From: Catellatospora tritici
GTDB taxonomy: Bacteria > Actinomycetota > Actinomycetes > Mycobacteriales > Micromonosporaceae
DNA: 64,000 bases
NCBI RefSeq assembly: GCF_019083965.1
Contig: NZ_JAHRCY010000005.1
Span: forward strand, 425,198-489,197
Direction of reading: 5' to 3'
The notes under the pieces were generated by a model. The model was not told the DNA's origin, did not search any database, and saw only the letters and a list, made by a program, of their open reading frames with translations. The translations under genes were made by a program, and so were the position numbers. Every line of letters starts with the position of its first letter. Position 1 is the stretch's first letter. Below, in pieces: positions 1-8,423 of this stretch.

Positions 1-79
1 CCCCCCGCCGGCCGGCGGCGTCTCAATGTTCGCCCCGCGCGCCCGCCGCGACCGCGTGTAGCGGCCCCGTGACGGTCGG

Positions 80-1294
80 TCAGACGGGTTCGCCCACCGG
101 TGCGTTCTCGGCGGCGCCTGCGCCCGCGGGCAGCCAACGCGACGCCAGCAGGCCCACCGCCACCACCGGTATCGCGAACAGCGCCGACACGGCCACCACG
201 TCCAGCCACAGCGAGCCGAGCCCAAACAGCCCGTACACGCCCAGGGCGCCGAGCTCGCAGGCGAACCCGGCCACCGACAGCACGGTTGCGCGGCTGCTGC
301 CGCTCATCACCTCCTGCAGCCTGGTCTCGGTCAGCACCCTGGTCAGCTGCAGCAGCCCGAAGCAGACCGCGATGGGGCCCAGACCGACCAGGTCACCGGC
401 GAGGGCCCCGGCAGCGAGCAGCACCCCGGCGGACACTATGACCGATCCGATCGCGACCGGCGAGGCGCGCCAGCGCTCGGCCAGCGCGCTGCCCGCCGCC
501 ATCGCGCCCATCATCAGCGCGAGCACCAGCGGGACCCCCGCGGTCGCCATGCCGAGGTCGCGGACCAGCAGCGGGACGTACTCATCGAAGGCCGACAGGG
601 CGGGCACCAGCGCGGCGACCACCAGGGCTCGGCGCACCGTGCGGTCGCCGCGCGCCTCGGCCAAGCCGCCGCGCAGCTTCGCCAGGTACGTCCGCACCCC
701 GTCCCCGGACCGCTCGGCTTTGGGCTGCTCCGGCAGGGCCAGCGCCGCCGCGGCACTGCCCAGGCAGGCCAGCATGCTGCCGAGGGCGATCAGGGCGTAT
801 CCGGCGCCGAACCGCTGCCCGAACGCGTACGCCGGGGCGGCCAGCGCCGTCGTGACGAGCATCGACAGCATGGCCACGGTCGCGGCCCGCGACGCGACCG
901 CCTGGTACCGGCCGGCGGCACCGATCGCGACCAGCTCGTCGTAGAGCAGCGCTTCCTTCGTGCCGGAACTGGCGGCGCTGCGGACCGCCCACAGCACGAA
1001 CCCGAGCGCGAAACCGTGATAGGTGGGCCACAGCCACCAGACGGCGAACCCGGTGCAGCGCAGCAGCGCGCCGAAGGCCAGCAGCCGTCGGCGGGAGAAC
1101 GCGTCGGCCCAGGCGCCCGAGGGCACCTCCAGCGCGAACGAAACACCGGCCCAGATGAGGAACAGCGAGGTGATCTGCGCGGTGTCCAGGCCCGCGTCGG
1201 CGAACAGCAATGCGTAGACCGGGAAGAACAGCACGCCCTCGTCGCAGGCGCGCAGGGTGCAGTAGAGCCTGGTCAGATGCCGCACCGATGGCAT
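80..1294 (-). CDS. MFS transporter
   Basis: A 404-residue integral membrane protein of the major facilitator superfamily, predicted to export a small molecule across the cytoplasmic membrane. About twelve hydrophobic segments are visible. The stretch SGAWADAFSRRRLLAFG after the second helix is the MFS loop 2-3 signature (G-x-x-x-D-x-x-x-R-R). The second half follows a hydrophilic linker near residues 190-215 (LPEQPKAERSGDG). Length is typical of 12-TM family members. It runs convergent to nothing visible, since the window begins 79 bases after its stop. The substrate cannot be read from sequence. Confidence 0.85.
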   Translation of the reverse strand: MPSVRHLTRLYCTLRACDEGVLFFPVYALLFADAGLDTAQITSLFLIWAGVSFALEVPSGAWADAFSRRRLLAFGALLRCTGFAVWWLWPTYHGFALGFVLWAVRSAASSGTKEALLYDELVAIGAAGRYQAVASRAATVAMLSMLVTTALAAPAYAFGQRFGAGYALIALGSMLACLGSAAAALALPEQPKAERSGDGVRTYLAKLRGGLAEARGDRTVRRALVVAALVPALSAFDEYVPLLVRDLGMATAGVPLVLALMMGAMAAGSALAERWRASPVAIGSVIVSAGVLLAAGALAGDLVGLGPIAVCFGLLQLTRVLTETRLQEVMSGSSRATVLSVAGFACELGALGVYGLFGLGSLWLDVVAVSALFAIPVVAVGLLASRWLPAGAGAAENAPVGEPV

Positions 1295-1369
1295 GTCAGG
1301 CCCGCCTGGCGATCGTCATGCGGCCCAGCGTGCCGAAAGCCGACCGGCGGCGCAACGCGCATCGCCTGT

Positions 1370-1398
1370 TTGACGCCCGCAGGCCCGGCTCATAGCAT
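1370..1398 (+). promoter_or_regulatory. candidate promoter for the xylanase gene
   Basis: In the 255-base gap between the divergent MFS and xylanase genes, TTGACG (1370-1375) is followed after 17 bases by TAGCAT (1393-1398), a fair match to a housekeeping actinobacterial promoter. It would leave a leader of about 145 bases before the GTG start at 1550. No LacI-type operator palindrome is visible here. Found by eye only. Confidence 0.3.
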
Positions 1399-1549
1399 CG
1401 ACGCGGATCGCCTTCCGGGCAAACCGTCGCACCGCGGCGGTCGGCACGCCTTTCGGGAGTCGGCGGGTCACAGGCGTCCGCAGCCCGCGCGTCCGGCCGT
1501 ACCCCCTGGGCAGGGGGCGCGGCGGCGCGCACGCCGTTGAGGACCCCAC

Positions 1550-3601
1550 GTGCTTCCACTGTCCTGGAAACGCCTGCACGCCGGTCTCGGCATGCTCCTG
1601 CTGGCCGCCACACTTCCCGTCGCGGTCATTGCCCTGTCCCCCGACCCGGTCCGCGCCGCGGACCCCGTCACCGTCCTCACCAGCGACTTCGAGGACGGCA
1701 CGGCCCAGAGCTGGGCCATGCGCGGCACCGCCGAGGTCGTCGCGAACAGCACCGCCGCCGCGTACGGCGGCACCCGTAGCCTGCTCACCAGCGGCCGCAC
1801 CGCCGCCTGGAACGGCCCCAGCCGCAGCCTGCTGTCCACCGTCACCCGCGGCGTGCGCTACACGTACTCGGTGTGGGCGCGGACCGCCACCGGGGCGGGC
1901 ACCGCGCAGCTGCGGATGAGCGTTGAGCGGCGGCTGGGCACCACCGTCAACTACGAGCAGGTCGTCAACAGCACCAACGTGACCGAGTCCGGCTGGACCC
2001 AGCTGACCGGCTCGTACACGCTGGCCAACGACGCCGACTTCTTCGCCGTGTACGTCGAGACGGTCAGCGGCACCGCGTCGTTCCACATCGACGACTTCAC
2101 CCTGTCCTACGTCCCGGCGAGCCCGATCCAGACCGACATCCCGTCGTTGAAGACCGTGTTCGCCAACGACTTCCCGATCGGGGCGGCCGTCGGCCGCTCG
2201 GAGCTGCTGGCCGAGCACGGCCAGCTGCTGGCCAAGCACTTCAACTCGCTCACCCCCGGCAACGCGTTGAAGTGGGACGCGACCGAGCCGACCGAGGGGG
2301 TGTTCAACTACACCGACGCGGACGCGATCGTGGCGTTCGCCAAGGCCAACGGCATCAAGGTGCGCGGGCACACGTTCGTGTGGCACCAGCAGACGCCCGC
2401 CTGGGTGTTCAACGATGCCAGCGGCCAGCCGATGACCGCCACCGCGGCCAACAAGACGCTGCTGCTGGCGCGGCTGGAGGCGCACATCCGGGCGGTCGGC
2501 ACCCGCTACGCCAACGACATCTACGCCTGGGATGTCGTCAACGAGGTCATCGACGAGAACCAGTCCGACGGGCTGCGTCGCAGCACCTGGTTCAACATCA
2601 CCGGACTGGACTTCATCCGCACCGCGTTCCGGGTGGCGCGCCAGGTGGCGCCCAACGCGAAGCTGTACATCAACGACTACAACACGAACGTGGCGGCCAA
2701 GCGCGACAAGCTCTACGCCCTGGTCAGCCAGCTGAAGGCCGAGGGTGTGCCGATCGACGGGGTCGGACACCAGATGCACGGCAACGTCGACTGGCCCACC
2801 GGCGCCGACGTCGATGCGATGATCGCGAAGTTCATCCCGCTCGGGGTGGAGCAGCAGATCACCGAGATGGACACCAGCATCTACACCAGCTCGTCGGAGA
2901 GCTTCACCACCCCGCCCGCCGAACGGCTGACCCGCCAGGCCGCCCGGTACAAGGCCTGGTTCGACGTGTACCGCAAGTACAAGGCGAACCTGACCTCGGT
3001 GACGCTGTGGGGTCTGGCCGACGACAACACCTGGCTGGACAGCTACCCGGTCAGCCGCAAGGACTTCCCGCTGTTGTTCGACGTGTCACTGCAGGCCAAG
3101 GAGGCGTACTGGGCGATCGTCGGCACGACCTCGCCGTCGGCGTCCGCGTCGGCGTCGGCGTCGGCGTCGCCCAGCGCCTCGCCGAGCAGGTCGGCCAGTC
3201 CGTCGCCGAGCCCGTCGGCCAGCGCGTCGCCGAGCCCGTCGCGCAGCGCGTCGCCGTCGCCGTCGGCGAGCACGCAGCCGGTGGGCTGCCGGGTGACGTA
3301 CACGATCACCAACCAGTGGAACAACGGGTTCCAGGGTGACGTGACGATCACGAACCTGGGCGGTGCCCCGATCAGCGGTTGGACGCTGCGGTGGACGTTC
3401 GCCAACGGCCAGGTGATCAACCAGTCGTGGAACGGGAGCTACAGCCAGACCGGGGCGAACGTGGCCGTCACCAACGCGGGCTGGAACGGCACCATCGCGC
3501 CGGGGGCCAGCCAGGGCTTCGGCTTCCTCAGCAGCTGGAGTGGCACCAACACCAAACCCACCCTGTTCACCGTGAACGGCACCGACTGCACGGTGGCCTG
3601 A
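1550..3601 (+). CDS. secreted GH10 endo-1,4-beta-xylanase, CBM4/9-type + GH10 + CBM2
   Basis: A 683-residue extracellular xylanase. GTG start with AGGA about 8 bases upstream and a signal peptide to about residue 36 (ends VRAAD). Residues about 40-175 form a beta-sandwich carbohydrate-binding module of the CBM4/9/22 type. Residues about 185-515 are the GH10 barrel: acid/base Glu near residue 332 in WDVVNEV and nucleophile Glu near 439 in ITEMDTS, with HTFVWHQQTPAW typical of GH10. A Ser/Pro/Ala linker (about 525-580) leads to a C-terminal CBM2 (CRVTYTITNQWNNGFQ, with Cys near both ends). It would hydrolyse internal xylan bonds while anchored to plant cell wall. Monocistronic; a hairpin follows. 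Confidence 0.95.
   Translation: MLPLSWKRLHAGLGMLLLAATLPVAVIALSPDPVRAADPVTVLTSDFEDGTAQSWAMRGTAEVVANSTAAAYGGTRSLLTSGRTAAWNGPSRSLLSTVTRGVRYTYSVWARTATGAGTAQLRMSVERRLGTTVNYEQVVNSTNVTESGWTQLTGSYTLANDADFFAVYVETVSGTASFHIDDFTLSYVPASPIQTDIPSLKTVFANDFPIGAAVGRSELLAEHGQLLAKHFNSLTPGNALKWDATEPTEGVFNYTDADAIVAFAKANGIKVRGHTFVWHQQTPAWVFNDASGQPMTATAANKTLLLARLEAHIRAVGTRYANDIYAWDVVNEVIDENQSDGLRRSTWFNITGLDFIRTAFRVARQVAPNAKLYINDYNTNVAAKRDKLYALVSQLKAEGVPIDGVGHQMHGNVDWPTGADVDAMIAKFIPLGVEQQITEMDTSIYTSSSESFTTPPAERLTRQAARYKAWFDVYRKYKANLTSVTLWGLADDNTWLDSYPVSRKDFPLLFDVSLQAKEAYWAIVGTTSPSASASASASASPSASPSRSASPSPSPSASASPSPSRSASPSPSASTQPVGCRVTYTITNQWNNGFQGDVTITNLGGAPISGWTLRWTFANGQVINQSWNGSYSQTGANVAVTNAGWNGTIAPGASQGFGFLSSWSGTNTKPTLFTVNGTDCTVA
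3133..3282 (+). repeat. low-complexity Ser/Ala/Pro linker-coding repeat
   Basis: GCGTCGGCGTCG-type trinucleotide runs encode SASASAS and SPSPSAS segments linking the GH10 and CBM2 modules. This is a normal flexible linker in actinomycete glycanases, prone to length change but not a mobile element. Confidence 0.8.
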
Positions 3602-3605
3602 CCGC

Positions 3606-3644
3606 CCGGGTGCGGGTGGCCCCAGCTGGGCCACCCGCACCCGG
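3606..3644. terminator. bidirectional hairpin terminator
   Basis: Perfect 16-bp arms (CCGGGTGCGGGTGGCC and its complement) around a 7-base loop, sitting between the convergent xylanase and DUF1906 genes. No U-tract, as is usual for high-GC actinomycete terminators. Confidence 0.7.
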
Positions 3645-3654
3645 CACGCGTGGG

Positions 3655-4905
3655 TCAGACGCGGGTGATGCGGACCGCGTCGGCGATGACGTAGCCGGTG
3701 CCGCTGGTCCAACGGCTCACCCCGACCTTGTTGCCGGGCCCGGCCGCCAGCGTGAACGTCCCGATGGACACCCACTGTCCACCGTTGGCCTGCTGGTTGA
3801 CGTACACGGACTGGTTGCCGCCGGAGGCGGCCACGAGATAGGGGGCGAGATTGTTGTAGCCGGGGTCCGCCGGGTACCACACCGAGATCTGGTAGGCGCC
3901 GGTGGTCGGCAGGTCCGCCTGGAACCAGGCGACGTCGCTGGAGTTCACCGGGGTGGCGAACCGGTAGTCAGCCCCGTTGCGCTGCGGCGAGTAGGACGAG
4001 GTGCCCCAGTTGGCGCTGGCGGTGAACCCGCCCGCCGTCGCGTTGTCGACCGTCACGCTCCACTGCTGCGGCGACCCCGGGGCGGCGACGTCGAGGTAGT
4101 CGTGGTCGATGTTCATCGTCACGCCGCCCCACGTCTCGTTGCCGCCGCCGGTGTACTGGTGCACCCGCTGGTGGTTGGCCCAGTACGCGTCGGGGCAGTA
4201 GGTGCCCCCGTCGGTGTCGGCCACGCCGTTCCACCAGGCGATCCACAGCTGGTCGACGCGGGTGTAGGCCGGGTTGTCGTACTCGGCGCACACGTCCTTG
4301 ATGCCGGAGTTGCCGCTGGAGTACATGCCGGACACGAAGCCCAGCTCGTGCAGCCGCTCGGTCCAGCCGGACAGGAACGACAGCACCGCGGCCTTGCATG
4401 AGGCGCTGGTCGGGTACGCCTCCATGTCGTTGAAAATGGTGCTGCCGGCGCCGATGCCCAGCGCTTGCGCGGCGCTGACGGAGCTGTTGGCCGCGGTGCG
4501 GCCCTGCGAGCGGGCCGTGGTCGGGTCAGCCGACATCTTCGGGGCACGGGTGCCGCACGGGGCCTGGTAGCCCAGCTCGATCGGCATCAGGTGCCAGCCG
4601 TTGGCGACCTGGTTGGCGACCCAGGTGGCGGTGAGGTTCGGCTGGGAACACGAGCGGCTGGCTCCGCTGATGTAGATGCCGACGGCACGGTAGGGCGAGC
4701 TGTTGCGCCAGGCGTTCATGTTCGACTGCGACGGCGCGGCGCAGGTCTCGAATCCCTTGCCGACGTAGGTCCCCGGCTGCGGACCGGTGGCGGCCAGCGG
4801 CGCGGCGGCCGCCGGAACCGCTGCCGCAGCGGCGGCCCCGGTCACGGCCACCACGAGTGTCGCCGCCATGGCCATACCTGCGATGCGGGCCAGTGCTCTT
4901 CCCAT
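3655..4905 (-). CDS. secreted DUF1906 (glycoside-hydrolase-like) protein with golvesin C-terminal domain
   Basis: A 416-residue exported protein. The ATG at 4905 has GGGAGG about 5 bases upstream, which beats an in-frame ATG 27 bases earlier. An Ala-rich signal peptide covers about residues 1-36. Residues about 45-280 match the DUF1906/Rv2525c-like TIM-barrel fold (GKGFETCAAPS, YRAVGIYISG, TIFNDMEAYP, YSSGNSGIKD, LWIAWWNG), a GH25-like domain in secreted actinobacterial proteins of unproved substrate. Residues about 285-416 resemble the golvesin C-terminal beta-sandwich (WFQADLPTTGAYQISVWYPA ... YVIADAVRITR). A wall or polysaccharide target is inferred. Confidence 0.85.
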   Translation of the reverse strand: MGRALARIAGMAMAATLVVAVTGAAAAAAVPAAAAPLAATGPQPGTYVGKGFETCAAPSQSNMNAWRNSSPYRAVGIYISGASRSCSQPNLTATWVANQVANGWHLMPIELGYQAPCGTRAPKMSADPTTARSQGRTAANSSVSAAQALGIGAGSTIFNDMEAYPTSASCKAAVLSFLSGWTERLHELGFVSGMYSSGNSGIKDVCAEYDNPAYTRVDQLWIAWWNGVADTDGGTYCPDAYWANHQRVHQYTGGGNETWGGVTMNIDHDYLDVAAPGSPQQWSVTVDNATAGGFTASANWGTSSYSPQRNGADYRFATPVNSSDVAWFQADLPTTGAYQISVWYPADPGYNNLAPYLVAASGGNQSVYVNQQANGGQWVSIGTFTLAAGPGNKVGVSRWTSGTGYVIADAVRITRV

Positions 4906-5188
4906 CCGCGCCTCCCTGAAGATTTCTTGCAACCTAGCGTCGCGATTAGAAGGTTTTTACTACACATCGAGCGCCGTCGGTAGCCGCACGTGCGGGCGCA
5001 CGCCGGTCACCCGACGCTTCGAACATCGTCATTGGACAGAGCGAACCGCAAGTGAACTGCGCCAGAAGTCGATCGTCTCGGCGATGGGAACGCCGCGACC
5101 GTGCGCCCGGATTTTCGGGCGCGCGGTCAGGAGCCGGTCAGCCAGCGGCGACCGGAAGTTGGAGCGTGGTTTCGGGGCGGATAACCGG

Positions 5189-6763
5189 TCAGCGCGAGCT
5201 GTGGACGACCGTGAGCGCCACGTCGTCCTCGAGCTCCTCGCCGAAGTGTCGCAGGATCTCGTCGCACAGCTGGTCTGCGGACAGCTCCTGCTTGTCGGCG
5301 ATGACGTCGAGCAGGCCCTCGGGCGCGACGTTGTGTTCGGCGGCGCGGCGCTCGATGAGGCCGTCGGTGAACAGCACCAGCGACGCGCCGAGCGGCAGGT
5401 CGACCGTGTGGTCGCGGCGCGGCGCGGTGGCGACGAACCCCAGCAGCGGTTCCGGACGCGGGGTCAGCAACCGTGCCTGTCCCGAGGGCAGCAGCAGCAC
5501 CGGGGGCGGGTGCCCGGCGTTCGACCAGCGCAGGACATGGCCGTCGTCCGGCTGCCGCGCCGTGGCGAGCTGCGCCAGCAGCACCGTGGCCATCGTGTCC
5601 GGGCCCAGGGCGGCCATCGCCCGATCCAGCGCGGAAAGGATGGCCGAGGGCGGCGACTGGACGGTGAAGGCGATCCCCCGCAGCAGGTTGCGGATCTGCG
5701 CCATGTCGGCCGCCGCGCGGCGGTCGTGGCCGCTGACGTCGCCGATCGCCACGGTCAGGCAACCGTCCGGCAGGATGAACGAGTCGTACCAGTCACCGCC
5801 GACGTGCGCCTGCTCGGCGGCGGGAAGATAGCGCACGGCGATCTGGATCCGGCCGTCCACGGCCGGGGCGGTTAGCAGGCTCAGCTGCAGCGTCTCGGAC
5901 ATCTTGCGCTCCAGCGCCGCCACGCGCCGCTCGGCCTGGTACGCGGCGACCCGGGCGATGGCCTCGGCCGTGGTGGACCCGACCAGCCGCAGGAAGGTGC
6001 GGTAGGCGTCGTCGACCGCGAGCGCGTCGTTCAGCCGGGCCGTGAGCAGGAACTCCGCGGGCGGGTCCGCGACCGAGGTCAGCGGCACCCGCGCGAGCAC
6101 GCCGTCGGCGGTACGCAGGACGGTCAGCTCCTCCCGGGCGACGCCGTCGTGGTCGGCGAGCCGGACGACGCGCACGTCGGACAGGTCGACGGCGGCGGGC
6201 TCCAGCGCCACGGCGACCCGCTCGGGCAGGCGGACCAGGTCGTCGAGGTCTGCCAACGCCTGTGCCAGGCGCCCCAGCGCCTCCAGCCGCCGCCGGGTGA
6301 TGATGCGCTGGGTGGCCTCCTCGGTGATGTCGATGACGCCCTCGATCACGCCGCCCGCTCCCCGCACCGCCGAGTACGCGAACGTGAAGTAGCACTCCTC
6401 CAGGAAGCCGTTGCGGTGCAGGTCCAGCCGCAGATCCTGCATCATCACCGGGCCGTGGCCGCCGCGTACGGAGTCCAGCAGCGGGCCGACGACGTCCCAG
6501 ATCTCCGGGAACACCGCCTCGGCGGGCCGGCCCAGCGCATCCGGGTGCTTGCCCGCGATCAGCTCGACGTACGCCTCGTTGTAGAGCAGCACATATCGGG
6601 GCCCCCACAGCAGGGTCACCGGGAACCTGGTGTTCAGGGTCATGCTGAGCGACGCCAAGAGCGTCGGGCTCCACGCTGACGGCGGCCCGAGTGCCGTCGC
6701 CGCCCAGTCCACCTGCTCGTAGCGATCACGCAGGCTGCCCGCATCACCGAATACCGCGATCAT
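5189..6763 (-). CDS. PAS-domain SpoIIE-type (PP2C) serine phosphatase
   Basis: A 524-residue regulator. The start at 6763 is chosen because GTGAGGG lies about 10 bases upstream and the protein begins MIAVFGDAGSLRDRYEQVDW, a common start in this family; the frame remains open for another 79 codons upstream. Residues about 20-150 form a PAS-like sensor (ARFPVTLLWGPRY, EIWDVVGPLL), then a GAF-like middle segment. The C-terminal ~210 residues are the SpoIIE/RsbU PP2C domain, with metal-binding Asp in HVGGDWYDSF, AIGDVSGHDRRAAADMAQ and FTDGLIERR. Such proteins dephosphorylate anti-anti-sigma factors, so a role in partner-switching stress signalling is inferred. No cognate partner lies beside it; an anti-sigma-type ATPase is at 53.0 kb. 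Confidence 0.9.
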   Translation of the reverse strand: MIAVFGDAGSLRDRYEQVDWAATALGPPSAWSPTLLASLSMTLNTRFPVTLLWGPRYVLLYNEAYVELIAGKHPDALGRPAEAVFPEIWDVVGPLLDSVRGGHGPVMMQDLRLDLHRNGFLEECYFTFAYSAVRGAGGVIEGVIDITEEATQRIITRRRLEALGRLAQALADLDDLVRLPERVAVALEPAAVDLSDVRVVRLADHDGVAREELTVLRTADGVLARVPLTSVADPPAEFLLTARLNDALAVDDAYRTFLRLVGSTTAEAIARVAAYQAERRVAALERKMSETLQLSLLTAPAVDGRIQIAVRYLPAAEQAHVGGDWYDSFILPDGCLTVAIGDVSGHDRRAAADMAQIRNLLRGIAFTVQSPPSAILSALDRAMAALGPDTMATVLLAQLATARQPDDGHVLRWSNAGHPPPVLLLPSGQARLLTPRPEPLLGFVATAPRRDHTVDLPLGASLVLFTDGLIERRAAEHNVAPEGLLDVIADKQELSADQLCDEILRHFGEELEDDVALTVVHSSR

Positions 6764-7018
6764 CGGGTGCAGACCCTCACAAATGGTGATCCTATAGAGG
6801 CGCGGCACGACCGCCCCGCGTACGGCGAAAGTCGCCCCTCGGGCCCACGGTGGCAGGGGGTTACCTGCCCGTTTCACACACGGTGTCGGAACCCGCCGAG
6901 GGCCTGCGCGGTCCACCTCGTCGGCGAGATCGACCATGGCCGAGATCGAGGAGGTCACCGGCTGGCTGAAACAGGCCGTGGACGGCTGCCCGGCCGGCAT
7001 CTCGCCATACTTCGGGCT

Positions 7019-7615
7019 CTAATCTCCGGCGTCGGGGCGCAGGGTGTCCAGCAGCGGCGCGAACCGCTGTGAGGCGTCGAACAGCGCCTCCGGGCCGAGC
7101 CGGTTGGCGTGCAGATGCGACAGCAGCTCCATACCCAGGTAGAGGGCGACGGCGGCGGTGGCCAGCTCCCGCACCGGGATCACCTCGGCCAGGGGTGTCC
7201 CCGCGAGCAGCCCTTCGATCGTCTCGGCGGCGAAGTCCTGCCACACCGCGGTCTGGACCCGCACCTGCTCGGCCAGCCGCGGATTGCTGTTGGCCGCCGC
7301 GACCAGCTCCTGCACCGCCGCGATGTGCCCCTCGGCGCCGTCCTCCACGTAGAGCCGTCGCAGCCGCTCCAGCACGTCGGTGAAGCCGGTGACCCCCGCC
7401 AGCTCGGCCCGGTAGCGGGCCAGGCGGGCGTCGCTGGTGAACTGCGCGGTCGCCACGAGCAGGTCGTCGAGGTCGGCGAAGTGGTAGTAGATGACACCGG
7501 GGGCGAAGCCCCCGGTGCGGGCGATGGCGCGGGCGGTGGTGCGCCCGTATCCCTCGGCGGCCAGAGTGGACACGGCCGCGCGCAGGACCCGGGCGCGGGT
7601 GTCGGCGCGGGGCAC
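7019..7615 (-). CDS. TetR/AcrR-family transcriptional regulator
   Basis: A 198-residue repressor-type protein starting at GTG 7615, one base after the desaturase stop, so it is the last gene of a three-gene operon. Residues about 5-55 are the TetR HTH (RVLRAAVSTLAAEGYGRTTARAIA, GFAPGVIYYHFADLDDLL); the rest is a helical ligand-binding domain. Its position suggests autoregulation of the operon, and a 14-bp TGAAC-N4-GTTCA palindrome over the operon's start is a candidate operator. Ligand unknown; a lipid or carotenoid-like molecule would fit the two enzymes upstream. Confidence 0.9.
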   Translation of the reverse strand: MPRADTRARVLRAAVSTLAAEGYGRTTARAIARTGGFAPGVIYYHFADLDDLLVATAQFTSDARLARYRAELAGVTGFTDVLERLRRLYVEDGAEGHIAAVQELVAAANSNPRLAEQVRVQTAVWQDFAAETIEGLLAGTPLAEVIPVRELATAAVALYLGMELLSHLHANRLGPEALFDASQRFAPLLDTLRPDAGD

Positions 7616-7616
7616 G

Positions 7617-8423
7617 TCAGATCACCCGGACCGGCCTGACCCCGGCGCGGGCGAGGTGCGGGTCGAGGCGGCGGGCCAGTTCGGGCAGGCGGTGGCTGGG
7701 GATCTGCGGGTACAGGTGGTGCTCCAGGTGGTAGGTCAGTTCCAGGAAGACGGCGGGGATGATCCTGCCGCGCAGCGTACGCGTCTGGGTGAGCGGGTCG
7801 TCGCCGTACCGGTGGTGTGGCAGGTAGACGGTCAGCAGCGGGTAGACCCAGCTGCCGACGATCGCCATCACCGCGTACGCCAGCAGCGCCGGGGTGTGCG
7901 GCCACAGCAGCACCCCGCCGATCACCGCCGTGAACGGCATCGCCGCCTCGGCCAGCAGCCAGGCCCGGCGGCGCCGATCGCCCCTGGCCCGCCCGAACGC
8001 CCACCACCACAGGCGGCCAAGGAACACCGGCCCGTAGGCGATCGCGCCGAGCAGCGTCAGTTTGGCCGGGTAGCCCTCGGGGTCGTCGTCGGACGGGAAC
8101 AGCCGGTGGTGCTGCAGGTGGGTGTCGCGGTAGGCGTGGCCGCTCTCCAGCAGCACCACGCCCATCGCGAACAGTGCCCACTCGCTCTGCCGCGCGCTCA
8201 GCCCGAGGCTGCGGTGCACCACGTCGTGGGTGACGGTGACGACCGCGACGAAGATGCCGAAGACCAGCAGCGGCGTCAGCCACCACCAGCCGCGCCAGGC
8301 CGCGACGGCGAACACCGCGATTCCCGCGTACGGCCGCAGCAGCGCCACCCACCGCCGCCGCCGCGACACCGGCAGCAGGTCCGCCCCGACCTCGGCCAGG
8401 CTCGGCAGTCCGGCCGCGCTCAT
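7617..8423 (-). CDS. membrane fatty-acid desaturase / carotenoid hydroxylase-like di-iron enzyme
   Basis: A 268-residue membrane enzyme. ATG 8423 overlaps the upstream stop by 4 bases (ATGA), indicating coupled translation. Three histidine boxes of the desaturase superfamily are present: HDVVH, HLQHH and HLEHH, between hydrophobic helices. It should use O2 and a di-iron site to desaturate or hydroxylate a lipid-soluble substrate. Pairing with a CrtI-like flavoprotein suggests a carotenoid, retinoid or unusual fatty-acid substrate, but nothing fixes which. No electron donor is adjacent. Confidence 0.88.
   Translation of the reverse strand: MSAAGLPSLAEVGADLLPVSRRRRWVALLRPYAGIAVFAVAAWRGWWWLTPLLVFGIFVAVVTVTHDVVHRSLGLSARQSEWALFAMGVVLLESGHAYRDTHLQHHRLFPSDDDPEGYPAKLTLLGAIAYGPVFLGRLWWWAFGRARGDRRRRAWLLAEAAMPFTAVIGGVLLWPHTPALLAYAVMAIVGSWVYPLLTVYLPHHRYGDDPLTQTRTLRGRIIPAVFLELTYHLEHHLYPQIPSHRLPELARRLDPHLARAGVRPVRVI

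Noticed and set aside
1..79. Gene fragment at the left edge
   Set aside because: Only a GC-rich palindrome (CCGCCGGCCGGCGG) and no coding sign; probably the terminator region of the MFS gene.
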